Below are positions 1-8,900 of a stretch of DNA of 64,000 nt, one piece after another. The DNA lies in contig NZ_CADIKH010000013.1 in assembly GCF_902859855.1 (NCBI RefSeq), positions 62,001 through 126,000 on the forward strand. The letters are read 5' to 3'. Position 1 is the first letter of the stretch. The number at the start of each line of letters is the position of its first letter. The notes beneath the pieces were generated by a model that made no database searches, was not told the DNA's origin, and saw only the letters and a list, made by a program, of their open reading frames with translations. The DNA is from Paraburkholderia humisilvae. Lineage in GTDB: Bacteria > Pseudomonadota > Gammaproteobacteria > Burkholderiales > Burkholderiaceae. The position numbers and the translations under genes are program-made.

Positions 1-1370
1 AAACCGGGCTGCCCGCGGCGGACGCCGGCAACTGGAAAACAGCGCAGCCGTCCGAAGCGGTATCGCGCGGCGCATGGTGGACGGTCTTCGACGATCCGAA
101 GCTCGATGCACTCGAGCAGGAAGCGCAGGACGCGAACCAGAATCTGAAGGCCGCGGCAGCGCGCGTGAAGGAAGCGCGTGCGCTTAACCAGGCGGCACGC
201 GCGGGCTTGTTCCCGACGCTCGATGCCGGTTTCGGACCGACGCGGCAGAAGGTGTCGGCGGCATCGCAGTTCCAGCCGGACGGCACGAATATTCCGCAGC
301 AGACGTTCTGGCGCGCGCAGGCGAGCGCGTCGTATGAAGTGGATCTGTTCGGCCGGGTCGGCTCGAGCGTCGATGCCGCGAAAGCGGATACGCAACAAAG
401 CGAGGCGTTATTCCGTTCGGTCCTGCTCGCATTGCAGGCTGACGTCGCACAGAACTACTTCGCGCTGCGCGAGCTCGATGCGGAAATCGACGTGTTCAAC
501 CACGCGGTCGAACTGCGCGAGCAGGCGCTCAAGCTCGTGCAACGCCGTTACGCGGAAGGCGACGTGACTGAACTCGATGTGTCGCGCGCGCAGGCCGAAC
601 TGGCCACCACGCGTGCCGACGCGATGACCGTGCAGCGTTTGCGCGCCGCGTCCGAGCACAGCCTTGCGGTATTGCTCGGGAAAGCGCCCGCCGGATTCTC
701 GATGGCGGCCGATCCGTTGCAGCCGGTCAACCTGCGCGTGCCGCCCGGGCTGCCGTCGTCGCTGCTCGAGCGCCGCCCGGATATCGCCGCAGCGGAGCGC
801 GCAATGGCGGCGGCGAACGCGCGAATCGGTGTTGCGAAGGCCGCGTTCTTCCCGTCGCTGACGCTCACCGGCACCGGCGGTTTCGAATCGGCGACACTCG
901 GCGACCTGTTCAAATGGAGCAGCCGCGCGTTCCTGCTCGGCCCGCTGGCGGGCACGGCGCTCAACGTGCCGATCTTCGATGGCGGCCGTCGCAAGGGCAA
1001 TCTCGCGAATGCGCGCGCGGTCTACGAGGAGGATGTCGCGAACTATCGGCAACAGGTGCTGACCGCGTTCCGTGAAGTCGAAGACAATCTGTCGGACATG
1101 CGCATTCTCGAAGATCAAACAAAGACGCAAGGTGAAGCCGTCGATGCTTCGCAGCGCGCCGCCGATCTATCGCGCAAGCAGTATGCGCAGGGCGCGGCCA
1201 ACTATCTGGACGTGATCGACGCGCAACGCACCGTGCTGCAGGCAAAGCGGGCCGCCGTGCAATTGCAGGGGGTACAGGCGGCGGCCACGGTGAACCTGAT
1301 CCGCGCGCTAGGTGGCGGCTGGGGCGATGTCGTACCCGAAGTCGCGCTGCCGCCACTCGCCCAGAAGTAG
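1..1370 (+). CDS. RND efflux outer-membrane channel (NodT/OprM type), 3' part
   Basis: The open frame enters from the left edge (first full codon at base 3) and ends with TAG at 1370, so the signal peptide and lipid-attachment cysteine lie outside. The visible start has the WWxxFxDPxLDALxxxA pattern of NodT-family outer-membrane factors, followed by the two repeated OEP coiled-coil/beta segments: AxAxYFxLRELDAEI, RRYxxGDVTELDVSRAQ, then LLERRPDIAAAERxMAAANARIGVAKAAFFPSLTLTG and the second-half RKQYAQGAANYLDVIDAQRTVL. Such proteins trimerise into the exit duct of tripartite RND or MFS pumps, and the inner-membrane and adaptor genes would be expected to the left. A strong terminator follows, so this is the last gene of its operon. 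The family is clear; the pumped substrate cannot be told from this gene alone. Confidence 0.93.
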   Translation, partial: TGLPAADAGNWKTAQPSEAVSRGAWWTVFDDPKLDALEQEAQDANQNLKAAAARVKEARALNQAARAGLFPTLDAGFGPTRQKVSAASQFQPDGTNIPQQTFWRAQASASYEVDLFGRVGSSVDAAKADTQQSEALFRSVLLALQADVAQNYFALRELDAEIDVFNHAVELREQALKLVQRRYAEGDVTELDVSRAQAELATTRADAMTVQRLRAASEHSLAVLLGKAPAGFSMAADPLQPVNLRVPPGLPSSLLERRPDIAAAERAMAAANARIGVAKAAFFPSLTLTGTGGFESATLGDLFKWSSRAFLLGPLAGTALNVPIFDGGRRKGNLANARAVYEEDVANYRQQVLTAFREVEDNLSDMRILEDQTKTQGEAVDASQRAADLSRKQYAQGAANYLDVIDAQRTVLQAKRAAVQLQGVQAAATVNLIRALGGGWGDVVPEVALPPLAQK

Positions 1371-1408
1371 CCACGCGACGCCACATCGCGCGCCCTTCCC
1401 AGCGCAAT

Positions 1409-1450
1409 ACGCCCATCCGGTTTGTGAACCGGATGGGCGTTTTTGCTTTT
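1409..1450 (+). terminator. Rho-independent terminator after the efflux gene
   Basis: A perfect 14-bp stem (1409-1422 with 1427-1440) closes a TGTG loop and is followed by TTTTGCTTTT. It ends the efflux operon 38 bases after its stop codon and may also block read-through from the convergent LysR gene, whose stop overlaps the T tract at 1450. Confidence 0.93.
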
Positions 1451-2370
1451 CAGGCGCGAGCCTCCTGCCGCTCACGCAAACTCTCCGCGAGGTGATTGAG
1501 CACCGCCCGCGTTTTCGCGGCCATCTTCTGCCCGAGCGGAATAATCGCGTGCACCGGCGGACCCTCGACATCCGCATGCGGCAGCAGATGCACGAGCCGG
1601 CCTGCGTCGACATGCGGCCGCGCGACGCGGTCGAGAATCTGCGCGACGCCAAAGCCTGCGACGGCCGCTTCAACCAGCGCCTGCCCGTCGGCCATGATCA
1701 ACACCGCGTTCATCGAAATTTCGCGCTTCGTTGCGCCGTCCCGCAATGACCACGGGCGCAGCCGCCCACTCGGGCCGCGAAACACGATTGCATCGTGCGC
1801 CGCGAGATCGGCGGACGTCTCGAGCCGTCCTTTGCACGCGAGATACGCAGGCGCCGCATAGAGGCCAAGCTTGAGATCGCACAGCTTGCGCACCGTCATC
1901 TCGCTATCGACCGGCAATTCGCCGATCCGCACGACGATGTCCCAGCCCTCACCGACCGGATCCGACATGCGGTCGGTCAACGCGAGTTCGAGCGTGATCT
2001 TCGGATGTTTGCGGCGGAGTCCTTCGAACGTGGGCAAGAGCAAACGGCCAAAACCGGCCGGCAGATCGAGCCGTACGCGGCCGATCGGTTCCGACCGTCG
2101 CGCGGCGAGCTGCTGTTCCGCTTCGTGCAACCCATCGAGTGCGGCCTGCGCGGCGAGTAGATAAGTCTCGCCATCTTCGGTCAGACGCACCGCGCGCGTT
2201 GTGCGTTGAAAAAGCCGTGCGCCCAGGCGCGCTTCGAGTCGCTGCACGGCCTTGCCGACATTCGATTTGCTCGTGCCGAGATCTGCGCCGGCGCGGGTAA
2301 AACTGCCGGTCTGCGCGACGGCGATAAAGCACGAGATATCGGGTATGGAGGTTTCGCCACGCTCGCCCAT
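1450..2370 (-). CDS. LysR-family transcriptional regulator
   Basis: This is a 306-residue LysR regulator. The N-terminal winged helix reads DISCFIAVAQTGSFTRAGADLGTSKSNVGKAVQRLE, and the effector-binding domain begins about residue 80 with RVRLDLPAGFGRLLLPTF. An upstream in-frame ATG at 2400 exists, but the ATG at 2370 has an AAAGGTGAG ribosome site and gives normal family length, so 2370 is preferred. It lies 128 bases downstream of the drug exporter gene on the same strand and may be co-transcribed with it. The protein is strikingly similar to the second LysR protein at 4496-5452 (shared LFQRTTRAVRLTEDGETYL, MSDPVxxGWD and MTVRKLCD), so the two are recent paralogues. Target genes and inducer are unknown. 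Confidence 0.9.
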   Translation of the reverse strand: MGERGETSIPDISCFIAVAQTGSFTRAGADLGTSKSNVGKAVQRLEARLGARLFQRTTRAVRLTEDGETYLLAAQAALDGLHEAEQQLAARRSEPIGRVRLDLPAGFGRLLLPTFEGLRRKHPKITLELALTDRMSDPVGEGWDIVVRIGELPVDSEMTVRKLCDLKLGLYAAPAYLACKGRLETSADLAAHDAIVFRGPSGRLRPWSLRDGATKREISMNAVLIMADGQALVEAAVAGFGVAQILDRVARPHVDAGRLVHLLPHADVEGPPVHAIIPLGQKMAAKTRAVLNHLAESLRERQEARA

Positions 2371-2497
2371 TTGCTCACCTTTCCGTGCGGAAACCGGCAT
2401 GCCGATTTTGAATGATGCTCTCTGCGCGACAAAGCCCGGGACGCGGTGTCCCAGGCTTCTTCTGCTTGCCCGGCTGGTTCACGCGATATACCCGCTA

Positions 2498-4093
2498 TCA
2501 CGCGACTGCCGAGTCCACGACCGTCGCTTTCTCGCGCTTATTGTTGCTGGACCGCGGTTCGCCGCGATCCTTGTCCTGCGGTCCGGTACGGCTTAGAAAC
2601 GCGAATGCGGCAAACGCCGACAGCAACGTAATCACGATCAGCACATGCAGCAAGCTCGTGAACGCGTGCGCGTAACTGAGCGACAACGTGTGGCGCGAAA
2701 CCTCCGGGAGTGCGGCGGCGGCCTGCGTCATATCGCCGGTCGTCATCCGCTGCGCCGCTTCGGCGATGCGCGCCGTCAGCGCGGCATCGCCGCTGTCCGG
2801 CACGCTTTGCACGAGGCTCGAATACGATAGCGCAGCGAGAATCGCCGTGACAATCGCGAGCGCAATGCCCTCGCCCGCGACGCGCGTCGTACTGAAGATA
2901 CCCGACGCCATCCCCGCTCGCTCCTTCGGCACGACGCTCACCGACAAGCCGTCCATCAAGCCCCACGGCATGCCCGCGCCCATGCCGATCACGATCATCG
3001 GCAACACGATCGCCTCTTTCGACGCGCTCATGTCGACGACGCTCATCCAGTAGAGACCCGCGGCCGCGATCAGAAAGCCGATGCCCGACAGCACGCCCGC
3101 CGCAATCCAGCGCGTGAACATCGCGACCAGCATCGGCACGACGAGCATCGGCGCGGAGAGCGCGATCATCAGGATACCGGCGTCCATTTCGCTGAGCCCT
3201 TCGGCGCCGATAAAGCGCAGCGGCAGCATGACGATCAGCACGATATAGCAATAGCAGGTGCCGACCGGCAGAATCTGCACGCCCACAAAGCGCGCATAGC
3301 GAAACAGGCTCAATTCGAGCATCGGCCGTTTCACGCGGCTTTCGATCGCGACGAAGGCGGCCAGCAGCAGCGCTGATGCGCCTAGCAGTCCGATCACCAA
3401 AGGGCTGCCCCATCCGCTCGCCGGCGCCTGGATCACGCCGAATGTGAAAAGCGCCAGCGTGCCCGTGAACGTGATCGTGCCCGGATAGTCGAGCCCAGTT
3501 GCGCCGGGATCGCGCGTTTCGCGCATCCTCGGCACACCGAACACGAATGCGACCGCGCCGATCGCGGCGATCACGATGAAAATCGAGCGCCAGCCAAAGT
3601 GCGTGATCAACGCGCCGGCCATCAACGGCCCAAACGCGAGACCGATGCCGAAACTCGTGCCAAGCATGCTGAACGCGCGGGTGCGCGCGTGCCCGTCGAA
3701 TTCCTGCGCGAGCGACGCTGAACCGCTCGCCAGCGAAGCGGCCGCCGCGATCCCTTGCAACGCGCGCAGGATATCGAGCGCCAGCACGGACGGCGCGAAG
3801 CTCATCACAAATGAGGTCGCGATAAAGCCGCCGAGCCCAAGCCCGAACAGGCGCTTGCGGCCGAACTGGTCGGCCAGCGCGCCGGCCGCCATCAGCAGGC
3901 TGCCGAAGCTGAGCATGAAAGCATTGGTGATCCAGGTGAGCGCGGTCGCGTTGCCGGCAAGGTCGCGGCCGATCGCAGGAGTAGCGACCGCGCCGCCTGA
4001 AAAGGCGAGCGGCAACACGAGAGCGGACAGGCATACGGCAAGCAGGATCAACCGCTTGCCGCTGCCCGAAGGGCGGGACGTTCGAGGTTTCAT
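2498..4093 (-). CDS. MFS drug exporter, DHA2 (EmrB/QacA) family
   Basis: The predicted 531-residue integral membrane protein is of a length suited to a 14-helix DHA2 transporter. It has the family motif A loop GALADQFGRKRLFGLG after the second helix, a long central hydrophobic region containing SGWGSP, and the late segment MGAGMPWGLMDGLSVSVVPKERAGMASGIFSTTR. Members export drugs or metabolites by proton antiport, alone or with an EmrA-like adaptor; no adaptor gene is adjacent. The frame is open upstream to 4294, but those residues are not membrane-like and the ATG at 4093, followed by MKPRTSRPSGSGKRLILLAV, is the natural start. The substrate is unknown. The LysR gene downstream is a candidate regulator. 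Confidence 0.9.
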   Translation of the reverse strand: MKPRTSRPSGSGKRLILLAVCLSALVLPLAFSGGAVATPAIGRDLAGNATALTWITNAFMLSFGSLLMAAGALADQFGRKRLFGLGLGGFIATSFVMSFAPSVLALDILRALQGIAAAASLASGSASLAQEFDGHARTRAFSMLGTSFGIGLAFGPLMAGALITHFGWRSIFIVIAAIGAVAFVFGVPRMRETRDPGATGLDYPGTITFTGTLALFTFGVIQAPASGWGSPLVIGLLGASALLLAAFVAIESRVKRPMLELSLFRYARFVGVQILPVGTCYCYIVLIVMLPLRFIGAEGLSEMDAGILMIALSAPMLVVPMLVAMFTRWIAAGVLSGIGFLIAAAGLYWMSVVDMSASKEAIVLPMIVIGMGAGMPWGLMDGLSVSVVPKERAGMASGIFSTTRVAGEGIALAIVTAILAALSYSSLVQSVPDSGDAALTARIAEAAQRMTTGDMTQAAAALPEVSRHTLSLSYAHAFTSLLHVLIVITLLSAFAAFAFLSRTGPQDKDRGEPRSSNNKREKATVVDSAVA

Positions 4094-4281
4094 CGGAGGC
4101 TCTTTACGGGAAAGCGAATGCGCAACTGTTGAAGCGCGGAAAACGCCGGTCGGCAATGCAACGCATTTTGCGGGCGGAACAAGCGGGCGATAAACCGCCG
4201 TATCGTGGTCAGTCTGTCTCCCGTGAAGCGACAGTGCGACCGACAAGCCGGGAAGACAGGCGTCATCGGATAGGAACGTGA

Positions 4282-4458
4282 AGGCCACAGCCACCGTGCG
4301 GCCACCGACTGCTCGCGCTGCTGGATCGTGGCGACTTCGACCTCGTCGCTGTGGGCCGCGCGATGCTGGTGAATCCCGACTGGGCGAACAAGGTGCGCGA
4401 AGGCCGCATCGACGCGCTGCGCAACTGGGACGCCGGCGTGCTTAAGACGCTGATCTGA
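4282..4458 (+). pseudogene. 3' fragment of an Old Yellow Enzyme (NADH:flavin oxidoreductase) gene
   Basis: In the plus frame ending with TGA at 4456-4458 the translation contains LLDRGDFDLVAVGRAMLVNP followed by DWANKVREGR and a KTLI end. This is the conserved C-terminus of Old Yellow Enzyme family oxidoreductases (FDLVAVGRxxLxxPxW). An in-frame TGA at 4279-4281 and the start of the exporter gene just to the left leave no room for the flavin barrel, so only the last ~48 codons remain. It converges on the LysR gene at 4496. The identity rests on a short but distinctive motif. Confidence 0.8.
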
Positions 4459-4495
4459 CGGGCCACATCGGCGTCATATTGACGCCCACCTGCAA

Positions 4496-5452
4496 TCAGC
4501 CCGCATTCGTGCGCGCACGCGAAGTACCCGCCGTGCGAGGTGCGGCGGCCGCGCCCTGTAAAAATTCAGCCAGCCGATTCAACACGACACGCGTTCTCAA
4601 CGGCATCTTCTGGCCCGTGGGAATCATCGCGTGTATGGGCAGGCCGTCGACGTCCGCGTCGGGCAGAACATGTTGCAGCCGGCCCGACTCGACCTGGGGC
4701 TGCGCAATGCGGTCGAGCAGTTGCGAAATACCGAGCCCGTTCGCGAGCACATCGATGAGCGCCTGGCCGTCTTCGACGACGAGTGCGGGTGACGGTGCAA
4801 TGGAACGGATCACGTCGCCGTCGTTGAGCGCCCATGGCCGCAGCCGCCCGGAGGGTCCGCGAAAAATGACTGCATCGTGATGGGCGAGGTCCGCGATCGA
4901 GCGAACCTCGCCACGGCCTGCCAGATAAGCAGGCGAGGCGTAGAGCCCAAAACGCGTATCGCACAGCTTGCGCACAGTCATATCGCTGTCTTTCGGCAAT
5001 TCGCCGATGCGGATGACGAGGTCCCATCCGTCGGCGACCGGGTCCGACATCTTGTCGCTAAAGCCAAGTTCGAACGTGAGCGCTGGATAGTGCTGCCGCA
5101 AGTCGAGAATGGCCGGGAAAAGCAGTCTGCCGAACGAGGCCGGCAAATCGAGCCGCACGCGCCCGACGACTTCGTCGCGACGGGCGGCGAGTTCCTGTTC
5201 CGCTTCTCGCAGGCCGCCAAGCGCCGATTGCACCGCGCGCAGATAGGTTTCGCCGTCTTCGGTAAGGCGCACCGCGCGTGTCGTGCGTTGAAAGAGCCGC
5301 GTACCGAGGCGTGCCTCAAGCCGCTGCACGAGCTTGCCGATATGCGACTTGCTCGTGCCGAGCGACTCGGCCGCTTTCGTGAAGCTGCCCGCCACGCCCA
5401 CCGCTTCGAATGCGGAAATCTCGGATATCGACGCGTCCGCGCGTTCGACCAT
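4496..5452 (-). CDS. LysR-family transcriptional regulator (paralogue of the 1450-2370 gene)
   Basis: This 318-residue LysR protein has the helix-turn-helix SFTKAAESLGTSKSHIGKLV and the substrate-domain blocks FGRLLFPAIL, MSDPVADGWDLVIRIGELP and GLGISQLLDRIAQP. The ATG at 5452 is preferred over the one at 5506 because GGAGAG lies at the right distance. It is nearly co-linear with the regulator at 1450-2370, implying a duplication. Its convergent neighbour is the Old Yellow Enzyme remnant and the nearest upstream gene is a dead glutathione S-transferase. LysR regulators often control such a neighbour, so its original target may have been lost. Whether it still has targets elsewhere cannot be seen. 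Confidence 0.9.
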   Translation of the reverse strand: MVERADASISEISAFEAVGVAGSFTKAAESLGTSKSHIGKLVQRLEARLGTRLFQRTTRAVRLTEDGETYLRAVQSALGGLREAEQELAARRDEVVGRVRLDLPASFGRLLFPAILDLRQHYPALTFELGFSDKMSDPVADGWDLVIRIGELPKDSDMTVRKLCDTRFGLYASPAYLAGRGEVRSIADLAHHDAVIFRGPSGRLRPWALNDGDVIRSIAPSPALVVEDGQALIDVLANGLGISQLLDRIAQPQVESGRLQHVLPDADVDGLPIHAMIPTGQKMPLRTRVVLNRLAEFLQGAAAAPRTAGTSRARTNAG

Positions 5453-5702
5453 GTGTGCTCTCCAGCAAGCTGTCAGGCGGCACCGGCGGGCCGCGCCGAA
5501 CGACACTGTAGCGGGTGCGTGCGGAAAGATAAAGACAGCATGGGCAGCCGCGCTCCCCCCTGTCGCCGTGCCGGCGACGCTCTACCCACCTTACGGCGTT
5601 TATCCGTACGGCGCGGCCGGTAGAGTTTCGTCCCTCGCAATCGTTATCGCAATGCGACTCACGCAACGCGAACCGCGCAATCAACCCAAAAAGGATACGC
5701 AA

Positions 5703-5902
5703 ATGAAACTCAACATCGCCGAAGCGACCTGCTCGCTCGCCGTGCAAGCGGTGTTCAACGAACCAGGCTACATACCGGTACTCGCGCTCGATGACGAGCT
5801 TCATGAAATTTCGAGCGCATCAAAGCGCGGCCATCGGTGAAGAAGGCGCTGCGGGACGAAGTGGAACTCGTCGCGCGTCACAAGGAGCGGCTCGCCGCTT
5901 GA
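5703..5902 (+). pseudogene. Collapsed glutathione S-transferase gene
   Basis: An ATG at 5703 with an AAGGAT ribosome site opens MKLNIAEATCSLAVQAVFNE, like the beta1-alpha1 start of bacterial glutathione S-transferases. The frame runs straight into GYIPVLALDD, which normally lies some 30 residues later, then ends at TGA 5838-5840. Starting inside that reading, the +1 frame encodes FERIKARPSVKKALRDE and ends with TGA at 5900-5902, which is the usual C-terminal helix of the same family. At least two internal deletions and a frame change have therefore reduced a ~200-codon gene to ~200 bases. A 45-residue peptide could still be made but would not fold as a transferase. Confidence 0.72.
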
Positions 5903-5967
5903 GCAGGCGGCCAGCGCATCCGCCCGCACGCGCCGTGGTGCGCACGTCGGCCCGAACATGCGAGCCT

Positions 5968-8900
5968 TTAGCCGCGCGCAGCCGCTTCGTCGAATATCGC
6001 CGGGATGCCGCGCCGCAAGACCGGATGGCCCATGTACGTATTCCATATCAACCCGCTGCGGTAGTTCTCGATCATCAGCAGCCCAATGCCCTTGATCAAG
6101 CCGGATGCCGTCGTGCCATACCAAAGCGCGGCGCATGACAAATTGTAGGATTCGAGCAACCCATACGCTCCCCACAAGCGCGGGTTGCCGTACCAGTGAC
6201 GAAGCGCGGACAGGCTTTCGTCCGGCGTAAAGGGCAGGCTGCCAAGCGGGCCGCTCGGCGTGATGGTGCCATCCGTGAAATGCCCTGTGTTCGCGTCGCG
6301 CGATGGCGGGGCTCCGGAGACGGTGTAGCCGGATGGCCCATCGCACGCGGTCAACCCCCAATCGTCTTCGCCCATCGACGCAAATACGTCATGATTGTCG
6401 ATACAAAACTGCCGGTTGGCGAGGCTTGCGTCGACTGAGTTTTGCCACCAGTCCCACCCATCGCGGTCGATGACGCGACGGAAATCGATCCACGCATGGG
6501 AGAACTGATAAATGAACAACGCGCCGTCACCCGCGTAAACCTGGTCGCCGCTATCTCCGTAGGAGTCGACCGGCCGGTTCAACGAATAGAACATCGTCGC
6601 GCTATCCGGCGGCGCGTAGGTGGTCGAGCCAGCCGCCATCGGATACATGCAGAATTGCTCCGCGTATCCGCTCCACGTCGACGAACTCATCACCATGTCG
6701 CCGCTATCTTCGTCGCACCTCCATGACATTGTGAACTGTCCGTCCGGTGCGATCGCGTTGCACCATTCGACGCGATCGAAGATTTGCTGCGCGAGGTCCG
6801 CGCACTGACCGCCGAAATACTGGCCGGCGGTCAGTATGCCGTTCAGCGCAAGCATCGTGTCGACGGTGGACACTTCACTGTCCGCCGCGTCGAGCGTGTC
6901 CATATCGATGAAATGGTAAAAAAAGCCCCTGTATTGCGGAGCCGAAGACAGCAACGCTTGCAACGACTTCTGACAGCGCTCCACCGCCGCGTCACGGGTG
7001 ATCCAGTTCCGTTCGACCGCAATCACGATGGCGCTCAGCGCAAAGCCCGAATCGGCAATACTGGCGCGGCGCGAACCGGTCGAGTCGGCGACGAGACCGA
7101 AGCCGGGCGCGCCATCCGTGGTGTTCGCTTCGCGCCAGAAATACTCGAACGAAGCGCGGCTTTCGAGTTCGAGCAACTGATCGTCGGACAGCGGCGGAAA
7201 ACCGCCGTGCGCGGTTCGGTACACCTCGACGGACCATAGACTCGGACCGCCGGAACCTGTCCTTTCGTTGATCTGGATGCGCAGTGCCATACTCCACTGT
7301 TCTGCGAAAGCGATCGTCTTCGAAATGTCCGTACCGTGATACACGTCGACCCAGGACTGCCCATCGCTGTCCAGCACCTGCACTGAGAAATCGCTGATGC
7401 GGCTGCTTCCGTCCGGGTTGACGTATTCGCTCACCTTGACGATGTTGAACGCCTCGCGTCGGATGAAATTGATGGTCAGAAAGACAGGCATCGTGCAATT
7501 GTCATTGCAGGCCCAACGTGAGTTTGCGTACCCGTCGATCGCGCACCCGGCGTCGTAAGTCTCCTTGCCGTACCAGACGTCGCTCGCGCTCGCCGCGCTG
7601 CCGCGAGCAAGGTCGACGGTCAGCCTCTCCGGCAATCTCGCATCGTTCGCATCGAACACAGAAAAGGAGTACAGGCTGATCGGGTTGTCCGGATCGATGC
7701 ATGTGTTAACGGTGAGACGCACGGCGTCCGCGCTCACCGTGCCGCTCAGATATCCCACGTAGCACACTCCCGGACGACTCCCCTGCGCGATGGTTGCCCA
7801 TACACCGTTCGCACGTGCGTCGATCACGAAATCGCCGATACGTTGCTCGTACTGCACGAATGTCACTCTCGTGAACGGCACCTGCCCGCCCAGATCGACT
7901 TCGAAGCTGACCGGATTCGTCCCATCGTCGGCCGCCCAACGCGTCGAGCTGTTGCCGTCGACCGCGAACTGCGGTCCGTGCGTGTCGACCTCTCCGAACC
8001 AGACGTTGCTCGCACTGGCATCGCGCAGCAAAGCCTTATCCTCGTACACGCGAGGCTGCGGAATGCGGTCGAACGAGAACGCGACAACCGCGCCGAGCGG
8101 ATCTGGCGGGTCTTGCGGAAGATCGATCGTGATCAGGCCATCGACGATCCGGTACGGCAACGCTGTCTGCGGCTGATCAAGCCAATACACGTCGCCGATC
8201 TCGCTATCGGGCGCATCGACGCGCAGTTGCAGATCGGCCGGCCATGCCGTCACGATCACATATAACGTATTGTCTTTGCCTAACGTGCAATACGCGCCGG
8301 CCTGCGCCGACACATCCAGTGTGCCTGCGCGCGTACCGTATATGGCTTGCCCCCACGTCTGCATCCATGTGCCCAACGGCGCCAACTGGTCGAGACAGGG
8401 CTGCGGAATCACGCCGTCGGCGGTCGGCCCTGTGTCCAGCAGGAAATTGCCGCCGTTGCTTGCGCATTCCAGCAGATCGCCGAGCAATTCCGCGGCGGGC
8501 TTCCAGTGGTTGTCGTCCGTCGTATAGCTCCAGCTGTCGTTGACCGTCATACAGGTTTCCCACAGCTCGTTTTGCGTGCCGGCGGGAATGCTCTGTTCGG
8601 GTGTCACGTAGTCGCCCACGTTCGGCGCGCCGCCGAGGCGATTGTTGATCACGATCCCGGGAGACAGCCGGCGCAGGTAGGCACGCAGTTGATTGGGTAC
8701 GTCACCGGTGAGAAACGCCGCCCATGCGCCATCGAACCAGATCAATGGCGGATCGAATATCTGGACCAGCTCTTTCAGATGCTCCTTCAGTTCCGACAGG
8801 TAGCGGCACACATCGTCGGGGTTAATCTTCTCCGGGTCGACGGCGGCTTCGTTTTCGATCGCCACTTCGTTGACGTTCCCCCAATCGAGCAACGAGTAAT

